Below the pieces are notes generated by a model. It was given only the letters and a program-made list of their open reading frames with translations. It was not told the origin of the DNA and made no database searches. Below, one piece after another: positions 46,261-56,940 of a stretch of DNA of 64,000 nt. The stretch spans positions 662,800-726,799 of the forward strand of contig MNCI01012642.1 of assembly GCA_015680685.1 (NCBI GenBank), read 5' to 3'. Within the stretch, counting starts at the first letter, position 1. The number at the start of each line of letters is the position of its first letter. Position numbers and translations under genes: made by a program. This DNA is from Gnetum montanum. Taxonomy: Eukaryota; Streptophyta; Gnetopsida; Gnetales; Gnetaceae.

Positions 46261-47577
46261 ATTACCTAGCTCTATAACAATTTGTGCTAAACCTATAATT
46301 AACATTCTGGATGACATGCCTATAGTATCTGTTAGTACAACACATGCGATAGAATGGTACAATGACATAAAAGAGTACCTTCTAAGAGGTGAACCCCCAA
46401 AATACTTGACAAATGCTCAAAAGGATGTCGTATGGAAATGTTCTTGGAAATATGCATTAATAGGAGACACCTTGTGTCGTAAATCCTATGAAGGTATTCT
46501 ACTAATGTGCATTAGTAGCATTGATAGTCAAACGATTGTAGAACAAATCCATGAAGGACTTTGTGGAGGGCATATAGCACCCAAAGTAATGGCAACAAAG
46601 ATTAGGTGCTTAGGCTATTACTAGTCACACATGGAATACGATTGCATCTCCTAGGTCACATTTTCCAAAGGCATGGTAGTCTAATACATGTACCACCTAA
46701 CGAATTACACACAATGCAAATCATATGGCCATTCCAAAAATGGGGCTTAGACTTAATTGGACCAATAATGCCATCATCCTTTGCCAGACATAGCTTTATT
46801 ATCACAACTACTAAATACTTCATAAAATGGGTAGAAGCTATTCCCCTTAGGAAGACCACATTAAAACACATTTTCACTTTCATAATAGAAAATATTGTGA
46901 CTCGTTTTGGTATTCCAATGACCATCGTTACTGACAATGGGCCACAGTTTAACAGTGCAGATACTAAAAGCTTTTGTGAAAGCCTGGGTATTAAACATGC
47001 ATTCTCATCACCTTACTACCCATAGAGAAATGGTCAAGCAGAGGCTACAAAAAAATTTTCATCATGGTACTCAAAATGATGCTTAATCAGAGCAAGAAAC
47101 AATGGCATGAACAATTGGTCTATGCATTATGGGCATACAGAACGACACATCGCACATCTATAGGTAAAATGCCATATAGTCTTGTACAGATCTGAAGTTG
47201 TTTTACCTTTGGAGTTATAGGTTCCATCATTGCGGATAGCTCTCTCAAGCCTCTTCGATGAAAGTCAAAATAATGAACTACACATTGCCAACCTTGACTT
47301 AGTCGAGGAAGAACATGTGCGAACGCTTAATCAAATCGAATGGTACCAGAAACAACAACGATAATAACACAAACAAGATCTGCACAAGTGCCCAATCAAA
47401 GAAGGAGACGTAGTCCTTAAAGCCATACGTGAACACTCAAATAAATTCTTAGCCAACTGGGAAGAGCCATACTTAGTCATCAAGGCATACAATAATGGAG
47501 CATTCAAACTTGCTGATATGAATGGGAATGAGTTTGCTAATCCTACAAAGCATTTGTACCTAAAATGATACTATGTT
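46261..47577 (+). pseudogene. Integrase of element A (DD35E kept)
   Basis: The open frame 46118-46624 covers the N-terminal part, ending LCGGHIAPKVMATKIRCLGYY (zinc-binding H/C region). Core: WGLDLIGPIMPSS, KYFIKWVEAIPL, ENIVTRFGIP, VTDNGPQFNS and, after one stop, NGQAEAT. Between the second Asp and the Glu there are 35 residues, the DD35E spacing. The C-terminus (to 47570) shows LWAYRTTHRTSIG, ELHIANLDLVEEE, KEGDVVLKAI, NWEEPYLVIKAYNNGAFKLADM and TKHLYLK. No chromodomain. Several stops. Confidence 0.9.
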
Positions 47578-47900
47578 TGATAAACTTGAGGTACGTCAAA
47601 GTCTTGGCATCATGACTTAAAAATGATACCAAAGGAAAGTCTTGACATCATGACTTAAAACTGATACCACATAGCTTTGTCTAGTACAACATTAAACTGC
47701 CACATCTGTCTGCCATGACATGAAATTAGCATCCAGAGTCCACTAAGATAATAAACTGGTTTGCCTCTTCATAGTCCGTTATGACTATAAACTAGCAATG
47801 CATCATCTACTACGATGCTAAACTAATGCTATCCAAAGGGTTATGATGTAAAACTAATTCACAACAGTTCGCTAAGACTATAAACTAGCAACATCATCGA
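47578..47900 (+). repeat. Downstream AAACT-word array of element A
   Basis: Nine or so imperfect units of about 30 bp with CATGACTTAAAACTGATACC-like or CTAAGACTATAAACTAGC-like cores (47612, 47649, 47714, 47782, 47812, 47842, 47872). Confidence 0.75.
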
Positions 47901-48914
47901 TGACCATGCAAAATTTGAAAAGATATGTTGCTGCAATTGGCTGTACACGTTCCACAAAGACTTGCTGCACATAGACACTAATGAAGCTAATGATTGTTCA
48001 TAATCCTGTTTTCTTTGAAAATTACACATGGTGACTCCATCTCCTAGTTTAAAGTGCTTAGATAACTATTTCATTTGTGGTTTTCTTGTCTTCTTAGAGT
48101 TCTATTTGTAGGATGACATGCTTGAGGCATTCGTGCATAGATGCACTTCATCATGACAACGAGGTATCACGTTTTTCCTAACACCTGTAACCGGGCTAAT
48201 CAATCTGTTCATAAGTATGTTCCCAACTCCTAATACATTCCCTATTCCCTATCATGCCCCCTTATCCTATTCAATTACATCATCTAGATACATTGTCTCC
48301 TACTCACCTCAAAACCCTTGATACACTGTTGCACTGTAACCCCCTAAGCAGTTGCACCGCAAAACACAATATACGATGCATGATACAAAATGCAAGTGCT
48401 CAAACAAGAAGTAAGCTCTTTCAAAAAAGACAAAAAAGAAAAAAAGAAAAAAATAAAATAGAAAAAAGAAAAAATAAAAGAAAAGAAGAAACAAACAAGA
48501 AAACATGAAAGAGCAAAGGTCAAAGAGAAAAATACACGGAAAAGGTCTTCATGACCCTGTTGGCATTATAAACAAAAGACTACTGGCTATTCTCATACAA
48601 TCCCCAGGCGAGAAGGAAATTGTCTTGAAAAAATAGTTACACTTGTGTCTCAAAGAGACCATGTCGCATACCATCGCGTGGCTTTGGCTATTTACAACAG
48701 GCCTTGTAAACATTCTATAAGAGTCACGTTTCTCCAAAGAATGTGCTTCGTATGTCTTGGCTTTAAGTTTGCTGAAAACCAGCTATTGACAAGGACCAAA
48801 GATACAGCTTGTTCACATGAGAGCACTCCTCTCCCACAACACTGGCAGCACTTATAGCCCTTGATCAACTTTTGATTTCCCTAGTTACAATGAATCCCCT
48901 TCCATCTTAAACTG
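47901..48914 (+). other. 3' tail of element A up to the nested element B
   Basis: Non-coding. The A-rich run at 48419-48500 has a counterpart (T-rich on plus) in B at 51150-51215, so it is a conserved part of the 3' end. The sequence stops at 48914 (CATCTTAAACTG) and the same 3' end resumes at 59082. Confidence 0.6.
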
Positions 48915-50561
48915 TGTACCATCTGAAATCGTTGGTGCAAGGCTGGAATGAAACAAACACCGGGAGATCCTCAGAAAAAATACAAAAGACCCTACCTTCG
49001 CTTGAGGGTAAGTTGGAATGGACAAAGGTAGAGTGCCTTGAATGGTCTACACACGGATCAAACGAGGACTTCCCCAATGCACACACTTTGTAATGCATTG
49101 GGTTATACGTAAATGATGCACATTAAACGTAAACTATAACATAAATAGGCACAATAATGTAAATGGGAATGTAAATGTAAATTGGAAAAATAAAGAAAAC
49201 TGCAATAAATCTGGGTAAAATGTAAACTATTTTGTATTGAAAAATGATTACAGTGTGCACCGATCAGAACACAGTTGTGGATTGATCACAAGGTGGATGT
49301 TTAGCCCCAGTGGGTGATGAAGGGTGCTAGAAGATGCAAGTTTGGGGTTGCAGGGAAATGCAGCGTCCAAGTATGATGCCCAGCGTACAAAGGTTGATGC
49401 CCAGATTTGCTAAGTGTCCTAGATTCTAGTTTTTGTGTTCGTTTGTCAAAAATTATGAACTTGGATCTAGAGAAAAATTGGGGTTTTTATAAGATTTTGG
49501 GCGTTATATTCAGATTTGGAAGGAGATGAGTGGCTGTGAGGTGAGAAAAATTCGGATCAGGAGACAGGTGGTGTGTTGATCGAGTGTAGGATATGTTACA
49601 ACTATGCAGCGTGTAGCGTACACGCTAGCGTATGAATGCCCAGCATATAGGCTTGGAACACTCAAAAAACTTAAAATTTACAAAATAATTTGAATGTTAC
49701 AACAAGAATGATGTCTCTGGCTTCTGGATCCATGCTCTGGCCTACTATTTTTGGCCTCAGCGTGTCTTGAAATGCTCTAGCATGTGTTGGCATCCACGTA
49801 CAGCATTCAGTGTATGAGATTGGGCGTCTAGCGTGTGTATGCTGGCATATATGCTCGATACGCTCCATATGCTAGCTAGCATATGGACCATAAATGATGC
49901 ATTTTGGACCAAATTTTGACCTCCAAAGCCAATTTTGACTATGGATCTACATGGCTCATGTCCTGAGGATGCTGTATGTTGAATTTGAGCCACATTTTCC
50001 CTGATTTGGTGCTATTTTTGAGGACTTTGTGGGGTTGATGCTGGGCTATACGCTCGCCAGTGTCAACCTCAGTGTACACCTCATGAATTGCCATGTTGGA
50101 TGTTTGACTCTATACTCTGGTGCTTGTCCCTTGATGCCTAAGTGTTGTTGATCCTCCAGGGTGTCTAGATGCCTAAGTTTAAGGCCATTTTTAGGAGGCT
50201 GGTAGCTGCAAGGAACCTTGGGGAAGGTCATGGGAGGTCTAGACACTCAATTCTAGCATGTTTTGACTCATTTTTGGGGCCGAAAAGTTGCCATAAGCTA
50301 GTCTATACGCTGGCGAGCATACAGCCTAGCGTGAACAGAGTATACTTGGTTAAAACCAAGTATTTTAAACCATAAACTTGAAATTCCTGATGCCAGATGC
50401 TAATATAGTCACCTGTGGGTCTCTGGGAACTTTTTTGTTTTCAATTATGCTTCATTGCTAATGTAGTTTTGATGCTCTGGAGCTTGGTCATGCTGGGGAT
50501 CATCATGACTTAGCTCTATTTTCTGTCTGAAAGTGCTAGCCAAAATTTTTTGGTGTTTTCA
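48915..50561 (-). repeat. 3' LTR of element B
   Basis: 1647 bp. On the minus strand it starts TGAAAACACC (50561) and ends with TACA (48915). TATA signal near 49484-49491 (reverse). Aligns with 56941-59081 except that the latter has about 490 bp more of a roughly 192-bp repeat. Confidence 0.85.
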
Positions 50562-50576
50562 TTGGACCCTCTTTGT
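50562..50576 (-). other. Polypurine tract of element B
   Basis: Minus-strand CAAAGAGGGTCCAA directly before TGAAAACACC. A has CAAAGAGGGGCCAA before its 3' LTR (59231-59244). Confidence 0.8.
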
Positions 50577-51699
50577 TGATGCCTGGAGGAATCATCCTGA
50601 GAGGCGTTGACAAAGAAGTACAAAACACTGTAAGCAACCCAGTAGTGAGCATTGTCCTTAGTTACTTGGCCAGATGTCGTCGCACTATTTTCAAAGTACA
50701 TGGGAGTAGGAAATAAGGTTTTGAGATGGGTAGGGAGGATCTTTGCAACTGTGGAATTGGGAATTAATTAAGGAATTGTGCTGGTGTGGGAGAGGAGTGT
50801 TCATCTATGCTAAGGACTCATGTTGGTCCTTGTCGATAGCCAAAATTTGGCAGACTTGGAACCACGGCATGAGGTGTGCATTCTTTGGAGGAACAAGACT
50901 CTTGTATCAGGTTTAAGAGAACTTGTTGTCATAACCAAAGCCACACTATGAGGTGATGCATTCTTTGGAGAAACAGGACCCTTGTGGAGTATCTAAGGAA
51001 ACTCATTGTTTGACAGCCAAAGCCATGTAGTGAGGTGAAACATGATGGTGTGAGACACGAACGGTTATTTCCAAGACAACTACCTTCCCACCTAGGGCTT
51101 GTATGGGAAGTGCCAAGGGTCTTGTGGTTCATTTTGCTCTTTGCTCTTTGATCTTTTCTTTTTCTTTTTCTTTTGCTTTTTTTTTTCTCTTTTTTTTCTC
51201 TTTTTTTTGTGTTTGAAAAGAGCTTTCTTTTAATTTTGCACTCATGCTCATGTGTCGTGTTGTGTGTTGTAACTGCTTGAGAGTATCGTAGCATGCAATA
51301 GTGTGCTTAAATTTTTGGGGTCTACTGGGTGTATCTAGAACTGTAACCGAGTAGGAAAGGGAATGAGAGTGTTGGGGAAATGGAGAATGTATCGAGAACT
51401 GGGAATGTACTTTTGAACAGATTGATTAACCTGGTTGCATGCGTCAAAAACAATGTGGCACCTTGTCACCATGATGAAGTGTATCTTTGTACGAGCACCA
51501 CTAGGTGTCATCCTACAAACACAACTCCAAGAAGACAAGAAAACCACAAGTGAATGAGTTAGCGAACACTTTAGACACGAATGTGGCCAATGCAAATGGA
51601 GGCACCATGTGAAACTTAAGGCAAATAAAATGAGCATCAATAGTATTGTCAGAGCCGATGTGATGAATGATGCAGTAGGCATTGATGAAGAAATGTCAT
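50577..51699 (-). other. 3' tail of element B
   Basis: Non-coding. Equivalent to 47901-48914 plus 59082-59230 of A. Contains the T-rich (A-rich in sense) run at 51150-51215. Confidence 0.55.
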
Positions 51700-52340
51700 G
51701 AATTACAGCAACAGATGAATGTGCCGAAGATGATCTTGCCAGTTTATAGTCTTAGTGAACTGTTGTGGGTTACTTTTACATCATAACCTGTTGGATGTTG
51801 CTAGTTTATCGTCATAGCAGATGGTGCGATGCTAGTTTATAGTCATGACGAACTATGAAGAGGCAAGCTAGTTTATAGTCTTAGCGGACTCTGGTGAACA
51901 AAACTCTCTGTGGTATTGGTTTTAGGTCATGATGCCAAGACCACTTTGTGGTGTTAGTTTTGAGTCATAACCCAAGACATTTTGTGGTATCAATTTACCA
52001 TCATGATGCCAAGATGAGAGTGTACGTTATGAGTGTGACCGGTGGTGTCAGTTTACCATCATGATGCCAGGATGAGTTTGTGGTATCAGTTTACCATCAT
52101 GATACTAGGACTATTGGTGTGGATGCATGCGTGTGCGTCTGTATGATCCTATAAATAAAAGCAACTGGAGAAAATAATGTTAAATAGCAACTACAGAAAA
52201 CATGAATTGAAATGCACAAGTAAATAGAAAACAATGCAAAATGGTGGTAGTTTAAGGCCTGTTTAGGCCATGAGCTAATTTAATGTATTTTTGGGCCATG
52301 TGCTCTAGTTTAAGGCCATTTCGGGCCACAGTTTAGTTTA
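51700..52340 (-). repeat. AAACT-word arrays of element B
   Basis: 51700-52100: on plus the words CTAGTTTATAGTCATGACG and GGTATCAGTTTACCATCATG recur every 30-45 bp. 52220-52340: three units of AGTTTAAGGCC--TTTCGGGCCAT. The second type has a single relic in A at 43943-43970, just before RT. Confidence 0.75.
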
Positions 52341-53375
52341 AGGCCTTTTCGGGCCATGAGAGAACGCATAAGCTAGTACAATACAAACGAACGTGACATA
52401 TGCACCACGAAAGAATGTGAAGAGTGTGCGGAGATCCAGCTTGTTTTTGGCCGTAGGGACATTTTGATTATGTGGTTGTTTCCTAGCTAGACATGGTCTA
52501 GGAGGCATGCTAGGTTTTGGTTGCTCTGGAAGGCTTTCAATTTTTACCACTCGTTCAAGCATTTTAGCTCTAAATACTATGTTGGTTGCCACTCATTTGG
52601 GCGTTTTGGCTCTAGGTGTTAAGTTTGTTGTCACATGTGTTGCATCAAGAGGCTCTTCTTTCAAAATTTATGACATGTCTATGTTGTGGATGGCTTGAAA
52701 GGGAGTGTTATCGCCATGTATGATGACTTGTTCACCTTCGTATGGAAGGTGGATTTCTTGATGTATCGGTGAGGAAACAGCCCCTTGTTGGGCTAGCCAA
52801 GGTCTGCGAAAAATCATGTTGAAACTTGGCATTTCTTCTATGACAGTGAACTTCACGCTGGTGCAGAATTGTTCTCCTACCACGAAGGCTAGGTTAATTA
52901 TGCCTTTAACTGTGACACGTGATCCATTGAAGGATTTTAGGCACGTGGTTTCTGTTGGCATGATCTTGTCTACCATGCCTAGTTTGTCGATGACGAAGTA
53001 TAGAACTACGTTTGTTGCCACGCCATCACCAACGTACACTCTGCGAATGGTATATTGCCCAACACGTACACTAATCGAAGATGGAGCTGTTGTGACCTCC
53101 CCTTGTTCGGGGTTGACTTTAACTTCATCGTCATGGAAAGCTAAGGTGTTTGAACCAAATCCTTGTGGTGTGTGTTGTGAAATCGTTGCACGAATGGATT
53201 CCATGTTAGCAAGGATGTCCTTTGTAATAGGAATGGATGCTAACATTTGTGCTAAGGCTTCATGATGAGCTGATGATGTCATGACCAAGTCGTACAAGCT
53301 CATGGTTGTGTTCTTTTGTTTGAGCGTTTGTTTCACCTGGGCCAGTGTAGCTACAAAGTTTGTGTTATTTGTCAT
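52338..53375 (-). pseudogene. Protease of element B and following segment
   Basis: The open frame 53375-52668 shows TIRRVYVGDGVATNVVLYFV, then CLKSFNGSRVTVKGI, FTVIEEMPSFNMIFRRPWL and VSSPIHQEIHLPYEGEQVII. It is colinear with A's protease. The loop reads VGDG where A has VDDG, so the Asp expected to be catalytic is Gly. The frame 52592-52338 that follows is Pro/Gln/Lys-rich, without a recognised domain. Confidence 0.75.
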
Positions 53376-55740
53376 TGTGTTGGTTGCCTATGTATGGGTC
53401 AAGGGCTTGGGCCTAGTTTTTTTGGGATTAGGGGCAAAGCCCCTAGCATTCTCTTGCTATGTACTAGGTGTGGCCTTTGCTTCAACTATGGGTGTTGTTC
53501 ATTGTTAGTTTGTCCTCTTCTGTTGCCATTTGGTTTGCTTACCCGTGTTGCTTATGTTTGGGCTTTGGGTAGGTGAGGGGCCATTGTGTGGTGGCACCTT
53601 TATGAAAAATGGTAGTTTAGGAGGTGTCGTTGTTGTTTGACTAGCTTGTTGTGGCACCTTGATAACGAAAGGTTTCTATGATCTTGTCATTGGTGCATCA
53701 TGCTAGTTTAACATTGTAGTGGATGATGACGCTTCCTTCCAGTTTAACGTCTTAGCGGATGTGTGAGGTAGTGGTACTTTGACCACAAAAGGTGTCATCA
53801 GTGCTTTAGGTGGCACCTTGATGACAATGGGAGGCCTCTTACTTGTGGAGATAGAGGGGATTATTGCCTTGCTGGGAGGCACACGGATGACAAAAGGTTG
53901 TTGCACATGTTTAGGCTTACTATCTATGCCAATGAAGTTTATGACATAGGAGGCATCATCTGTGCTGGGTTGATTCAGGGTGTTGATGTTTAGTTGACCC
54001 CATTTTATCATTGCTTGTAGATCATTTTGTAACACATGGCAGGTGTCAGTGTTGTGATCGAACATCTAGTGGTAGTGACAGAATTAGTCTAACTTGAAAT
54101 GTTGTGGAATCGGAGGCTTGTTTGGTGCCACTAAGGTGGGGTTCCTTAGTAGCTCGCAGTACATGTTGTATTGGAGACAAGCACTCTCCACTACATGTTT
54201 GTATTGGATTTTCCCAGCTTTAAGGAGTTGCTCTAGTAGTTCAGAAGGTCATGTGGGTAGTGGCGTGTACTTAGAGTGATCCTTATGCTGAAAGTTGGAT
54301 CGTGGTGTGGCTGTTGTCGTTGTGGTCGGGTTGGTACTGGTGTTTGTGGTTTTTGTTCTTGTGGCTATAGTTGGTGATGTTGCCTTTTGCTTGGCAACAT
54401 GTTCATTTTTGTAAGCGAAATAGGCAGGAGAATTGTTGGTTTGTGCAGCTTGTTCTATGTTCTTGATATGTGTGAACACTTGGCTTAATGTTTGAGCACT
54501 TAGGTAGTATAGCTTTGACTTAACAAAGTCATTCATGGCTCCCTTTAGAATTTTAAGCAAATATGTTTCAGGGATGGGCTCATGAAGTTCGTTAAGGGCT
54601 ACACTCCATCATTCGATGAACTTCTGCACAAGCTCAAGTGGTGCTTGTTTGACCTGTATCAGAGTGTCAAGTGTTGCTTCAGTATTTAGGTTGTACTTAA
54701 ACCTGGTAATGAACTGGTGCAATAGATCCTCAAGAGAGAATATGGAGCTACATGGTAGGGCTTGGTACCAATCTAAGGGTATGCCCATTAAGGACATAGC
54801 GAACATGCACAAGATTACGTGGGGCCAAGCTTGAAGCAATAGAGTCTCTAATCGGAATGTTACCAAGTGAGCATTTGGATCTCCCTTACTATTGTACTTG
54901 GTTAATTGTGGGAGTGTGATTCCCTTAAGTAAAGCTAATGGTGGCACTAAAGAGCTAATTGGATCATTGTGGTAGAAGTCCAGTACTTTAACTACTTCGG
55001 TGTTGGCGGTTTTGAGGTGCTTTACCTCGTCAGCTAACGCTTGCATCCATTATTTTGCTTCTACCCATTCTTGAGTGGTAGGTAGATTAGTTGGTTGGGG
55101 AGATTGTGTTATCAATTGCTATTATGGAGCAACGTTTGGAGTTGAGATTGCAGGGTGTGATGCGCTGAAGTAAGTGGGTTATTGAACAAGGGGTGTGGTT
55201 CTTTGTCTAGCCACTAATTATGGGGTGACACCTTGAATGTGTGGGTCCGATGTAACGAAAGTGTATTGGGTGGATGTGGACATGAATAGTCCATGTCGGG
55301 ACACTAGTGCTTGCGTGCTCATTGATGCATGAAGATGAATCTTTTGCCCCACGTGTGAGTGGAACGATGGATTAACATGGGCATGGGGACTGATGATGTG
55401 GTATGAATCCTTAGATTTAGATTGTGCCTCGAAGTCATCTACATCATGTTGGTTTTGGGGCTCCTCAGTGGGTCACCGTGAGTTTTGGCTCCTTGCCAGA
55501 AGGAGCTGAGAGATGAGTTGGTGGTGAAATTCTAAGAGTGGGATGATGTCATAGGAGGCAAGGATGAATTCATGACCTCCCTTGTTGATGACTTCATAAT
55601 GTCTTTTCGCATCAAGTTCCATTTGATCAATGGGTAAGCTCGCTCGGATCTTGACACATGTGAAGTTGTATTGCTTGGGGGTCAAAGTGGTGAATGAGGG
55701 GTCACGGCCCTACAGTCTCAGTGATCGGCGAGGTGGCCCT
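53376..55740 (-). pseudogene. gag: gag of element B
   Basis: The N-terminal block 55685-55473 has TPKQYNFTCVKIRASLPID and LISQLLLARSQ. The capsid block 55046-54609 (open, 145 codons) has VVKVLDFYHNDPISSLVPP, YNSKGDPNAHLVTFRLE, LLLQAWPHVIL, DWYQALPC and FITRFKYNL. Block 54560-54249 has MNDFVKSKLYYLSAQTLSQ. Cluster MFDHNTDTCHVL near 54065-54030. Then three PFVI-VPP-type repeats (53900-53750). Fewer stops than A's gag. Confidence 0.85.
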
Positions 55741-56250
55741 TGAGGGTTGACCTCACCATGAGCTACTATGGGTCCGATGGTGGTCACATGGTATGAGACT
55801 GATGCGCTGGAGTCAGAGATGGGGAGAGTGAAAGTATTGGTGTTCGTAGGGTCCATTTTAAGTGCTTTAAGTATGGCAACGTAAACTAAAAAATTTGGTT
55901 AAGTGTTGGACAAGGAGCAAAAAATTTTCTAAGTGTTGTCAGTGTATATAGCGTAAATGGAAGAAAATTTGGGTAAGTGTTGGAACAGTGTATAGGTGGT
56001 AGCATATAAGAGGTAGTGTATACACTACACTCAGCATATACATAGTGGTGGCAGCGTATGAGATGGGGTCACAGCGTACACCAACTGTGCATAGTGTATA
56101 TAGATGATAAATAGGATATAATGCAAGTGTAAACACCAATAGGGGAGGTGAACTATAGCGTATACTATAAAAATTGAAATTTTGGCAAAAAAAAATAGTA
56201 AAGATGCAGCGTATATAGATGAAGAGCATATGAACGTTGGCTGTGGCACA
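55741..56250 (-). other. Leader of element B between repeats and gag
   Basis: Non-coding. Words GCGTATAC / GTGTATAC recur between 55940 and 56240. Confidence 0.45.
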
Positions 56251-56890
56251 AATCTAAGAGAGCAAAACGTAGATCTGTAATGTTTGAGCGTAGATCTAGT
56301 GGAACAAGACGTAGATCTGCAGTCACAGGGTACAGATCTGTAGTCATAGAGTGCAAATTGAGAGAGAAAAATGCCAATCTGTAATGTTTGAGCGTAGATT
56401 TAGTGGAACGGGATGTAGATATGTAGTCATAGGGTGTAGATTTGTAGTCACAATGTGTAGATCTGAGAGAGCAAAACACAAATCTACAATGTTTGAGCGT
56501 AGATCTAGTGGAACGGGACGTAGATCTGTAGTTATAGGGTGCAGATCTGTAGTCATAGAGGGTAGATCTGAGAGAGAAAAACGTAGATTTGCAATGTTTG
56601 AGCGTAGATCTAGTGGAACGGGACATAGATATGTAGTCACAGGGTGTAGATCTATAGTCATAGAGCGCAAATCTGAGAGAGAAAAACATAGATCTGTAAT
56701 GTTTGAGCGTAGATCTAGTGGAACGGGACGTAGATCTGCGGTCACAGGGTGCAGATCTATAGTCACAGAACACAGATCTGAGAGAGAAAAATGTAGATCT
56801 ACAATGTTTGAGCATAGATCTAGTGGAACGGGATGTAGATTTGTAGTCATAGGGTGTAGATCTATAGTCATAGAGGGTAGATCTAGGATA
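56251..56890 (-). repeat. 105-bp tandem repeat array in the leader of element B
   Basis: About six units. The word TAGATCTAGTGGAAC recurs at 56291, 56395, 56500, 56605, 56710 and 56815 (steps 104, 105, 105, 105, 105). Each unit holds several AGATCT sites. 105 is 35 codons, so long frames stay open on both strands (for example 56351-56977 plus and 56815-56165 minus) without being genes. Confidence 0.92.
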
Positions 56891-56918
56891 GCAAGACTTA
56901 CATCTCAGAGAAGAAAGG

Positions 56919-56936
56919 CCCTCCTTCTAGCGCCAT
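56919..56936 (-). other. Primer-binding site of element B
   Basis: Minus-strand TGGCGCTAGAAGGAGGG, a few bases after the LTR end TACA (56941). The same site in decayed form follows A's 5' LTR. Confidence 0.75.
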
Positions 56937-56940
56937 TTTC

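Noticed and set aside
52816-53265. 149-codon plus frame
   Set aside because: Exact shadow of B's protease frame on the minus strand.
56251-56890. CRISPR-like array
   Set aside because: Units are contiguous 105-bp tandem repeats without unique spacers, in a plant retrotransposon.
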